Shown here piece by piece: positions 1 through 7,267 of a stretch of DNA of 64,000 nt. The stretch spans positions 1,178,001 to 1,242,000 of the forward strand of contig NZ_CP015772.1 in NCBI RefSeq assembly GCF_001654455.1. The letters are read 5' to 3'. This DNA comes from Niabella ginsenosidivorans (GTDB taxonomy: Bacteria; Bacteroidota; Bacteroidia; Chitinophagales; Chitinophagaceae). A program made the position numbers and the translations under genes. Position 1 is the first letter of the stretch. Each line of letters begins with the position of its first letter. The notes below the pieces were generated by a model. The model had not been told where the DNA came from, ran no database searches, and saw nothing but the letters and a program-made list of their open reading frames with translations.

Positions 1-62
1 ATATCAACAGGTAGGAATGGCGGGCACCCTGGTTGTTTTACAGAAATTATAAGTTCCTGAAA

Positions 63-1391
63 ATGCATGCCGTTGCAACAAAAGAAAAAGCTGCTATTAC
101 TGTAAATAGCATTCGGAATACACGCGCTGTTCAGCCGAAGCGGGAAGTGAATCAACCTAATGACCCCGATAGCTATCGGGAAGAGCGGGAAGCAGATGCG
201 GTTGCAGACAAAGTAATGCGAATGTCTGTTCGGGGTACAATGCAGCGTAATTGTGCCCATTGCAAGGAAGAAGAAAAGAACGTACAACGAAAAGCAGTAA
301 GTCAGCAAATGCATGACATTGCAGGATCATCAGAGCAGTACAGCAGTAATATAACAGGAGGTGAGCCAATGCATATGGCTGATCAGCGTTTCTTCGGGTC
401 GGCACTAAACTATGATTTCTCTAAGGTACGCATTCATAAAGATCCGGTAGCCAATAACTCGGCCCGGTCTATTAATGCACGGGCTTATACAAAGGGAACC
501 GATATCGTATTCGGAAGCAATGAGTACCAACCCCAGACCGCGGTGGGTAAACGATTGCTGGCACACGAGCTGGCACATGTTATACAGCAGGAAGGAATAA
601 AAGAAAACGGGCTGATACAGCGCGATGCCGCAACGGACGGGAAGCAGGCCGAGTTGAATTTTAAGAATGACTGGCAAAACAACTTTTCCTATTATGACCA
701 GTTTATAACGATTGTTTCGCGTGTTTTTGATAAGGCCTTCAAAGGAAGTATCAGAGCCACAAAAAAGGATAAGGATGTCAGTGTTATACTGGGTGAAAAA
801 TTTGCAAAAGAGTCGGATGAACCCACCCGGTGGGGATATATAAAAACAGAGATCATTGATAAATTTGTTACGGTAGACCGCTTTGAAGATGTTGCCTATG
901 ATCCTACCCGGTCAAAGATCAATGAGATCAATCCGCCCTATGCGGCCGGTCAGTATTGCGCGCTGAACTGCCCGGCAACGGCCGCAGCACTTTCTGACTA
1001 TTTAAAGACAGGTAAGGTAAACAAAGCTATTTGCAATCCCCGGCAGGAAGGTACGCCCGGTTACGGCTTTGTGGTTGAAAAAAATACTTTTTCCAAAGCA
1101 GTGAACTGGAAGAATGCAGAAAAGCAGATCCGGGCACAGTTAAAAAAACATGGCAATTATGTAGTGGTGGAGGCCAAACGTAGTCAAAAGCAGATGGATG
1201 ACAATCACCTGGCAGAATATCATTATTTCACGGTTGTAAATGTAAAGGGAAAATTATTTGTGATCGATGCATTTGGCGGGGGTATTGTAACCGAGTACAT
1301 TCAGAATTACATCGATCAGAATATAATAGCAACCACCTATCGTCTTGTAAAAGGGGATTTTAAGGTAGAGGAATATATTCCAAAGAACTAA
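63..1391 (+). CDS. DUF4157 (eCIS core) protein with papain-like C-terminal domain
   Basis: A 442-residue protein if it starts at the ATG at 63; an upstream TTG at 33 is in frame but less likely. Residues about 25-60 hold the EAD-x-VADKVM segment, followed by a CxxC motif with a trailing acidic run and QRK. The DUF4157 core ends in HELAH (residues 167-171), an HExxH zinc-type motif. The C-terminal 240 residues contain Cys299/Cys303 (YCALNCPATA), His387 (YHYFTVVN) and Asp402 (FVIDAFGG), the Cys-His-Asp order of a papain-like fold as in Tox-PL or transglutaminase-type toxins. No signal peptide or membrane segment is seen. DUF4157 proteins are known as cargo or effectors of extracellular contractile injection systems; delivery by such a system is an inference here because no eCIS structural gene lies in the window. 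The catalytic assignment is by motif only. Confidence 0.8.
   Translation: MHAVATKEKAAITVNSIRNTRAVQPKREVNQPNDPDSYREEREADAVADKVMRMSVRGTMQRNCAHCKEEEKNVQRKAVSQQMHDIAGSSEQYSSNITGGEPMHMADQRFFGSALNYDFSKVRIHKDPVANNSARSINARAYTKGTDIVFGSNEYQPQTAVGKRLLAHELAHVIQQEGIKENGLIQRDAATDGKQAELNFKNDWQNNFSYYDQFITIVSRVFDKAFKGSIRATKKDKDVSVILGEKFAKESDEPTRWGYIKTEIIDKFVTVDRFEDVAYDPTRSKINEINPPYAAGQYCALNCPATAAALSDYLKTGKVNKAICNPRQEGTPGYGFVVEKNTFSKAVNWKNAEKQIRAQLKKHGNYVVVEAKRSQKQMDDNHLAEYHYFTVVNVKGKLFVIDAFGGGIVTEYIQNYIDQNIIATTYRLVKGDFKVEEYIPKN
165..180. repeat. Palindrome CCCGATAGCTATCGGG inside coding sequence
   Basis: A perfect 16-bp palindrome inside the DUF4157 gene, where it encodes part of the PDSYRE segment. A related copy with a mismatch lies at 3024-3039 in the second DUF4157 gene. 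Intergenic copies lie at 21411-21428 and 25456-25469 in the ribosomal operon. The third DUF4157 gene lacks it at the matching position. Confidence 0.7.
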
Positions 1392-1512
1392 GCAGCTTTA
1401 CCGGCTGATTCTATAAATGCATTGTGAAAACAAGTAACACCATTAATGATCAGGGAAGAATGTTTCCGAACCATTCACCAAAAACCGGTTTGTAAAACAA
1501 CCACTGCCGGGC

Positions 1513-1815
1513 ATGGTTTATTCCGGCAGTCGGCCCGTTCTGCATGCCGGTAATTCATCGCTGATTCAACGCCAGGAGAATGATAAGAAAAAGCAGGGGG
1601 ATCATGAGTTACCCAATTCCTTTTCGCCCGCTGAGCCTAAAACAGATGCGTTAAGTGGCGGTATTGCTACAGTAGCAGATAATCCTGGCGTCAATACCCC
1701 GCAGTTTACGATCCTGACAGATCAGCTGAAATTGAAACTATGGGACAGCCAGCCGGCAGCACTGAAGAGAAGGGCCATCGGTTTTGCAGGCGGCCAACAG
1801 CCCTTCTTCAATTGA
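1513..1815 (+). CDS. Hypothetical short ORF, possibly a gene remnant
   Basis: A 100-codon open frame lying between the first DUF4157 gene and the CHAP hydrolase. Its early SLIQRQ segment resembles the IQR-type segments near DUF4157 leaders, but no HExxH or CxxC motif is present. No -7 box was noticed just upstream and no known domain is visible. It may be the decayed tail of another cargo gene or a chance ORF. I do not recognise it. Confidence 0.25.
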   Translation: MVYSGSRPVLHAGNSSLIQRQENDKKKQGDHELPNSFSPAEPKTDALSGGIATVADNPGVNTPQFTILTDQLKLKLWDSQPAALKRRAIGFAGGQQPFFN

Positions 1816-1968
1816 TGTATCATTTGTTACCACGCCATTGCTTGAGATAGTGGTCAATCAAAAATGCTAAACTGATTACACAACAAATTCTGTTTTGTAC
1901 GGAACTCTGCCGCAAGGATCATCATAATAGTTTATAATTTTTTTACCTGCATTCTTAAACGATACATT

Positions 1969-2793
1969 ATGCAAAAGACAGCCTATCTAAAAGAATTGAC
2001 GATAAGCGCAACCCAAAAAAAGAATGGCGCCGAAAACACAAAAACCGATGTAAGAAAAATACAATCCTGGCTTACCCTTTATTCAATGGTGCATCCCATC
2101 GTGGCGACAGCAACAGGAATTGATGGCGATTTTGGCACCGCAACGGAAAAAGCGGTCATCAATTTTCAAAAAGCAACGGGGATCCCCCAATCGGGTATTG
2201 TAAATCAAAATACATTTTCGCTCCTTTGCGCACCCCTGGCAAATGCATTTACAGTACCTGTTGCCGGCAATGACCTGCGCCAGTTGGTCGTTAATACAGC
2301 AGTCCGGCATGCGCAGCAAAATCCTTTTGAATTGAATTATGCCGGCCAGTCGAACAAGGGCCCCTGGGTACGGGCTTATATGGACGGTAATGAAGGCACT
2401 CCCTGGTTCTGGTGCATGGGTTTTGTGCAAACCATTATTGACCAGGCGGCTTCCCGACTGGATAAAAACTTTAAGAAATTAATGCCGCTTACCTATAGTT
2501 GTGATACGGTAGGAACAACAGGATTACAAAAGGGCTTGTTAAGCCGTTATACAACGGTTCGGAGTAATCCTTCTGCTGTAAAACCCGGTGACATTTTTTT
2601 GCTGCAAAAAACACCGTACGACTGGGTGCATACCGGCATTATTACAGCAATTGGTACGGATGTATTTGAAACCGTGGAAGGAAATACCAACCAGGGCGGT
2701 TCCAGCAATGGTATTGCAGTGCTGAAAAGAATAAGGAACTTCCGGCAATCGAAGCTGGATGTTTTTTCAATTCAGCCATTGGTGGAACAATAA
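1969..2793 (+). CDS. Peptidoglycan-binding domain protein with CHAP/NlpC-like hydrolase domain
   Basis: A 274-residue protein. Residues about 25-90 form a PG_binding_1 repeat (VRKIQSWL, DGDFGTATEKAVINFQ, GIPQSGIVNQNTF). The C-terminal half is CHAP-like: Cys in WFWCMGFVQ near residue 149, a PGDIFLL strand, His in DWVHTGII near residue 222 and a VEGNTN segment, giving the usual Cys-His-polar order of amidase/endopeptidases. There is no signal peptide, so export would need lysis, a contractile system or another carrier. Its place between DUF4157 cargo genes suggests a wall-degrading member of the same accessory set, perhaps an effector or lysin. It could also be an endolysin acquired from a phage. 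Substrate bond unknown. Confidence 0.8.
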   Translation: MQKTAYLKELTISATQKKNGAENTKTDVRKIQSWLTLYSMVHPIVATATGIDGDFGTATEKAVINFQKATGIPQSGIVNQNTFSLLCAPLANAFTVPVAGNDLRQLVVNTAVRHAQQNPFELNYAGQSNKGPWVRAYMDGNEGTPWFWCMGFVQTIIDQAASRLDKNFKKLMPLTYSCDTVGTTGLQKGLLSRYTTVRSNPSAVKPGDIFLLQKTPYDWVHTGIITAIGTDVFETVEGNTNQGGSSNGIAVLKRIRNFRQSKLDVFSIQPLVEQ

Positions 2794-2819
2794 CAGGAAT
2801 CGTATACTACTTTTCTTCT

Positions 2820-4550
2820 ATGAAGCTACATATTACGGCATTAAGAACTTCAGAGCGGGATACCAGCTTTTGCAAAGGGCAGCATGCACGCCGGCAGGCC
2901 AGTACAGAAAAAGAGCCTGTTTTAAACGCATTTGATCATCTTAATACGGTGCGTAATTTCAGCTCAATGCATTTGCACCCGCCTGCCGTTCAGCCCGGGC
3001 TTTCCGTTAATCAATCCAATGACCCGGATAGCTATCGGGATGAGCAGGAAGCCGGTACGGTTGCAGAAAAAGTGATGCGTATGCCAGACAAGACCTGTAC
3101 TAAAACGTTATATAACTTGCAGCGCAGGTGCAGCCATTGCGAAGAGGAAGAGAAAAGCATACAGCGTAAGGAAACGGGTACAAAAGATAGCCCCGCTTCG
3201 GTCATTACTCAAGGTTATCTGGATAATTTATCCGGTGGTAAACCAATAACGGATAAGGAACGCAATGTTTTGGAATCAAAAATGGGGTATGATTTTTCTA
3301 AGATCCGCGTATATGATGACGCCCGGGCAAGCAGGTCTGCAGAAGAATTGAATGCACTGGCTTATACGCACGGTAATCATATTGTTTTTGCAAAGAATCA
3401 GTACAATCCGCAAACAGCAGCAGGGCGCCGGCTGCTGGTACATGAACTGGTACATACCATGCAGCAGGGCAATAGGATCCGGCGGGATGAGCGGAAAGAC
3501 AAGCAGGAAGATACCGATATTGTAAAGTTAAAAAAGAATATCAGCACCGGCGAATGGAAAGAAGCCTATCAATGGTTGAACGGGCAATGGATGAAAATAA
3601 TGCTGGAAAAATTAAACGGCCTTACGGAACCGGAGGTGGACGCGCTGATCAGTAATACAGACGCTGCTAAAAATGCCAAAGACAGTATGCTGAGCAAAGA
3701 AGGTCAGCTGCGCTGCCTGGCTGCCCTGCGCTGCGTAAAAGCGGCCAAAAAAGAAGACTGGCCCGATGCTGAAGTGGAAGCCACCGTAAAAATGGCAGTA
3801 ACGGTTCCTTTTGACCAGCGAAAAGAAATCATCATCTTTCTTTCAGCAGCCTCATCAAAGGCGGCTAAGAAGCTGCATGATGCGCTGAATAAGCCATTCC
3901 TGGGTTACACGGCATCTGCTTATGATTTTAGTGACCGGTTTCTGAAGCAATCGGACCGGCTTGGCTTTGAGGTAGAGCCCACAGCCAAAACGCTTCCGAC
4001 AACTTCCTGGACAGGCGATGATCCCGATCCGCAATCACCAAAGACAACGGATGAAGCGACGAGATCTTTTGAAAAATCGGATATGGTGTTCTTTTCCGGA
4101 CATCAATATGCTCAATATAAAAGGCCGGGCTTATATACAAATGATAACAGTGATAGTTGTTTTGACATCAGCGCTATTTCTAAAAAGATCAGCAGGGTAA
4201 AACTGGTTGCCAGCACCAGTTGCGCTACAATTTGTAAAGATGTAGCAAAGATTTATGAGAGCAAATTTCCCAACGCGCTCATACTTGGGTATAAATACAG
4301 CGCACCATTGAATGGCGGAAAGGTGAGCAGGGCATTCGGAGACAGCCTGATAAAAAAAGGTGCAATTGATCTGAGCACAAACGCCGGCCTGGATGCGGTT
4401 AGGGATTCCTGGAGAACCGTTACGCTGGCCAATCCCGGAAAGGAGGGCCAGCCGGGAATGCTGTTTGGAGGCAATGTGGAATTTTATAACGGCAAGAACT
4501 GGCAAACTGCAAAATCCGATAGCAGGGAGAATGATTGTCATTACCATTAA
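2820..4550 (+). CDS. DUF4157 (eCIS core) protein with caspase-like C-terminal domain
   Basis: A 576-residue protein beginning 26 nt after the CHAP hydrolase. The leader repeats the plan of the first DUF4157 gene: QPGLSVNQSND, an E-AGTVAEKVMRM segment, CSHC followed by acidic residues and QRK, then the DUF4157 core ending in HELVH (208-212). Residues about 225-400 are an alpha-helical linker of unknown fold. The C-terminal part has His428 in MVFFSGHQ and Cys468 in LVASTSCATIC, two hydrophobic strands each ending in a candidate catalytic residue. This matches the caspase/gingipain-like clan CD order (H-G then C-A/S). The assignment is from motif order alone and a structure prediction would decide it. 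No signal peptide is present. Confidence 0.72.
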   Translation: MKLHITALRTSERDTSFCKGQHARRQASTEKEPVLNAFDHLNTVRNFSSMHLHPPAVQPGLSVNQSNDPDSYRDEQEAGTVAEKVMRMPDKTCTKTLYNLQRRCSHCEEEEKSIQRKETGTKDSPASVITQGYLDNLSGGKPITDKERNVLESKMGYDFSKIRVYDDARASRSAEELNALAYTHGNHIVFAKNQYNPQTAAGRRLLVHELVHTMQQGNRIRRDERKDKQEDTDIVKLKKNISTGEWKEAYQWLNGQWMKIMLEKLNGLTEPEVDALISNTDAAKNAKDSMLSKEGQLRCLAALRCVKAAKKEDWPDAEVEATVKMAVTVPFDQRKEIIIFLSAASSKAAKKLHDALNKPFLGYTASAYDFSDRFLKQSDRLGFEVEPTAKTLPTTSWTGDDPDPQSPKTTDEATRSFEKSDMVFFSGHQYAQYKRPGLYTNDNSDSCFDISAISKKISRVKLVASTSCATICKDVAKIYESKFPNALILGYKYSAPLNGGKVSRAFGDSLIKKGAIDLSTNAGLDAVRDSWRTVTLANPGKEGQPGMLFGGNVEFYNGKNWQTAKSDSRENDCHYH

Positions 4551-4561
4551 AATCAAAACGG

Positions 4562-6142
4562 ATGACTACCTATTTACATAAGCAGGCAACTGCAAATACA
4601 CATGAGCCTGCCATCGCTAAATCAGCTAAAACGGATTTGGTAAAGACAAATGATGCCGAAGGCGCTGGTTTGCCGGAGCAGGAAGCTGTTGCTTTTGATT
4701 TTATGCGGTTTCCTATTCACCGGCCGGCCATTCAGCCAAAATTGACTATCAATGAGCCCGGAGATATCTTTGAGCAGGAGGCGGATGCTGTTGCTGAAAA
4801 AGTAATGCGCATGGAAGTGGCGGAAACGCAGGGAGAACAGGCAAAGATAGTTCAGCGAAAATGTGCAGCATGTGAAAAAGAGGACGAAGAACTGCAACGT
4901 AAGGAAAAAGGAAGGCACGCCGCAGAGCGAAAACCGGGGGAAGATGAAAAAGAAGAGGGCGAAAGGATCATTCAGCGTAAGGAACTGTCCGGGAAAAATC
5001 ATAAACAATACCCGCCTGCAGAAAACTACGTTACCCATTTATCAGGCGGCAGGCCATTAAACCCCGGTGATAAGCAATTTTTTGAATCCCGGATCGGGTA
5101 TGATTTTTCAAAGGTCAGAATTCATGATAATGCGTTGGCTCATGAATCTGCAAAAAGCATGAATGCGCTTGCCTATACTCACCGCAATCATATCGTTTTT
5201 GGAGCTAACCAGTATCAGCCCGGATCGGAAAAGGGAAGGCGGTTGCTGGCGCATGAGCTGGTGCATACCGTTCAGCAGGGAAGTACAGTGCATAACTTTG
5301 TACAAAGAGATCTTGCTGTGGAACCACCAGGGCCTGCAGCGGTTGCCCGGGAGCTGACCCCTGAAGAAATACAGGAAGCCATACGCTTTAACCAGCAGCG
5401 GTTCCGGAGCGGGGAGGAGATCCGTAATTTAAGAGATGTGCTGGGGATCAGTCCTGAACCACCGGTTATTGATGAGGAATTTGTGAATACGGTGGTTCAG
5501 TGGCAGGCAGAGAATAACAAAACACAGGATGGTAAAATAGGAGCGGATACGGCCCGCTTTCTCGGAAAAGAAATGCTGGCGGAATCCGCTACAGATGCAT
5601 CACAAAGAGGACCGGCCATTCAAATGCTGGAACGGGGCATTACTTTAACGCTTACAAATAATACCTATACGGATACGGCAACAACTTCACAAAAAAATAT
5701 CCGGTTTAATGTATCCGTTCCCGAGGGATTGAATATAAGGGATTATGCATTGGTGAATTTTATCCGGGGCCAGATACTGCGTGTTCCGGGCCCTGCAAAC
5801 CCTACGGTGACCATGTATGGAAATAATGTTCCTTATAACTTTGCGGCGGAACAGGTAGATTCGGTGGACACTGACCCCATTTACTGGAGCACCGCAGGCG
5901 CAAGGTGGAACTATAATGTTTCGGGAAGAACCTTTACAGCAACCGACAGCCCGGGCAGGGCGGACGGAACCTTTAACAGCGGTGACAGTGCCGATCTGAA
6001 TTTCCGGATTGCGTTGTTCCGTGTCAGGGATCTTCCGCTTACCACGACCGGAAACGTGGGCGCTGCCCGGTCGCTGGTTTCACGCAACTGGCGGTTCTCT
6101 GTTGTACGGGATGCCGTCACGGGCGTGATCTCGCATCCCTGA
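4562..6142 (+). CDS. DUF4157 (eCIS core) protein with peptidoglycan-binding-like and unknown C-terminal domains
   Basis: The ATG at 4562, 11 nt after the previous stop, gives 526 residues; an in-frame TTG at 4535 would overlap the upstream gene. The leader contains IQPKLTINEPGD, EQEADAVAEKVMRM, CAAC with an acidic tail and repeated QRKE. The DUF4157 core ends in HELVH (231-235). Next comes a region resembling a PG_binding repeat (VNTVVQWQAENNKTQDGKIGADTARFLG). The final 190 residues are rich in Thr, Asn and beta-prone segments and match nothing I recognise. The short spacing suggests co-transcription with the preceding gene. The C-terminal domain is either an unrecognised toxin or a structural module. 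Confidence 0.75.
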   Translation: MTTYLHKQATANTHEPAIAKSAKTDLVKTNDAEGAGLPEQEAVAFDFMRFPIHRPAIQPKLTINEPGDIFEQEADAVAEKVMRMEVAETQGEQAKIVQRKCAACEKEDEELQRKEKGRHAAERKPGEDEKEEGERIIQRKELSGKNHKQYPPAENYVTHLSGGRPLNPGDKQFFESRIGYDFSKVRIHDNALAHESAKSMNALAYTHRNHIVFGANQYQPGSEKGRRLLAHELVHTVQQGSTVHNFVQRDLAVEPPGPAAVARELTPEEIQEAIRFNQQRFRSGEEIRNLRDVLGISPEPPVIDEEFVNTVVQWQAENNKTQDGKIGADTARFLGKEMLAESATDASQRGPAIQMLERGITLTLTNNTYTDTATTSQKNIRFNVSVPEGLNIRDYALVNFIRGQILRVPGPANPTVTMYGNNVPYNFAAEQVDSVDTDPIYWSTAGARWNYNVSGRTFTATDSPGRADGTFNSGDSADLNFRIALFRVRDLPLTTTGNVGAARSLVSRNWRFSVVRDAVTGVISHP

Positions 6143-6190
6143 TCACCCCGAATTCAAACGTAATAATACACCGGGATCAATTATACTTTC

Positions 6191-6267
6191 GTCATACTGA
6201 GCGTAGCCGAAGCATCTCTTCAACTCTGAGACCTTTCGACTTCGCTATGCTGCGCTGTCAATGACAG
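6191..6267. repeat. Inverted repeat element of the GTCATnCTGA type
   Basis: Arm one starts GTCATACTGAGCGTAGCCGA and ends in CATCTC. Arm two is its imperfect reverse complement, ending in TGTCAATGACAG, with about 9 nt between them. Related sequences are at 16460-16490 (one arm) and 58669-58780 (two arms), so this is a dispersed REP-like family. It lies just downstream of the DUF4157 block. Confidence 0.75.
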
Positions 6268-7013
6268 ATTACATTATACGTTGAAAACCAATCCTACCTT
6301 AGTCATGTTGAATTTATTTCAGCATCTATGTATATGATCACTCAACAGACCCTGAAACAAAAACAGATCCTGGAACAGGTCCGGGATGACATCTTCAGGG
6401 TAACCCGTAAGAATGATTGTCATTGCCTCATCGTTTTTGCCCGCCTCCCGGAGGCTACGCTGTACACACAACTTTTTTTTATCATTTTTGAGGCTTGTAA
6501 TACTGAGCTGTCTTATTCAAGTTACAAAATCATCCGAAAATTCGAATGAGGTAATGACAGGCTTTCCTCTCTTCATTTTTTCAACCTTTTTCAATCGCCA
6601 CAAAAGGTTGGCAAAAAGGCTTGGCCAAAAGAATGCTCCGCCTTTTGGCTTCCCACGCACGCGAAGATTCCAATCGAAAAAGCAACCCCAAAATGCTAAT
6701 GAAGAGGTAGGCCGCAGACTCCACTGCCGGGCTGTTGTACAGTCATCACTGCGCTACTTTTTTACTGGAATGACTTGTTAAAAGATAAACATCTGTTGCG
6801 TAAAAAAGAGGCGCTATGAGCCGGTTGGCTGCAGTAGTCGTAATTATATTCCGGAATTGAAAACAAGAAAAACGCAGCGCATAATAATCAGAAACCCTTA
6901 TACCTGTTGGCAAAAGATATGTATACTGGATAGCTCCCGGAGGGCAGGTAGCGTAAATAAAAAACTCAATATGACAATCAAGGAACCTTTTGGGCCAGCC
7001 CCAAATGAATTAT
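6268..7013. other. Long stretch without a convincing gene
   Basis: Open frames of 73-122 codons occur here but have unusual composition, overlap each other and show no recognisable domain. The sequence AAAGGTTGGCAAAAAGGC and its surroundings look like eroded intergenic or mobile DNA. I see no tRNA or insertion sequence. Confidence 0.5.
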
Positions 7014-7021
7014 TATTTTTG
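7014..7021 (+). promoter_or_regulatory. Bacteroidota -7 box TATTTTTG for the small gene at 7048
   Basis: TATTTTTG matches TAnnTTTG exactly. A TTTG at 6989-6992 lies 21 nt upstream, where the -33 element is expected. The start codon of the small gene is 26 nt downstream. Confidence 0.55.
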
Positions 7022-7047
7022 ATCCCGGCTCATTATAAAATAAGGCT

Positions 7048-7254
7048 ATGCAAAAAAAAACTTCAAACAATAAAAAAAAGGCAGCCGTTATCCTGGAACA
7101 GTTAAATGAATGGATGGACGCTGTTTATAATAAGGATACAAATGAATTAGCCTCTACAGGCGAAGCCCAGGCCCGGATCCGGGATTACTTATTGCAACTG
7201 GACCGGTTAAAGGTGACCTATGTGCTTAAAAACGGGCGTTATATGCTTTTGTGA
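7048..7254 (+). CDS. Small hypothetical protein, 68 aa
   Basis: A lysine-rich N-terminus (QKKTSNNKKKAA) is followed by a probable helical region (VILEQLNEWMDAVYNKD, ARIRDYLLQLDRL) and a short beta-like tail. The gene has its own -7/-33 promoter and ends 13 nt before the convergent mutS stop. No known domain is recognised. The clean promoter and coding-like amino acid composition support a real gene. Confidence 0.55.
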   Translation: MQKKTSNNKKKAAVILEQLNEWMDAVYNKDTNELASTGEAQARIRDYLLQLDRLKVTYVLKNGRYMLL

Positions 7255-7267
7255 TGAGGTAGCAGCC

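Noticed and set aside
33-62. TTG start giving ten extra residues to the first DUF4157 protein
   Set aside because: The ATG at 63 gives an N-terminus like those of the two related proteins.
405-682. Antisense ORFs of 65-90 codons over the first DUF4157 gene
   Set aside because: They are opposite-frame shadows with no domain and poor composition. The same holds for the many minus-strand frames over the ribosomal, NRPS and EPS genes.
4535-4561. TTG start of the third DUF4157 protein inside the previous gene
   Set aside because: The ATG at 4562 leaves a normal 11-nt gap and a leader matching its relatives.
63-5270. Calling the HExxH motif of DUF4157 an active metalloprotease
   Set aside because: Only HExxH is visible; a third ligand and activity are not established for this family, so I left the role open.
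63-6142. Prophage or insertion sequence around the DUF4157 block
   Set aside because: No integrase, terminase, capsid or transposase gene is present in the visible region.
6328-7013. Open frames of 73-122 codons in the long spacer
   Set aside because: They overlap each other, contain low-complexity or Phe/Arg-rich sequence, lack a promoter or known domain, and sit in DNA that looks eroded.
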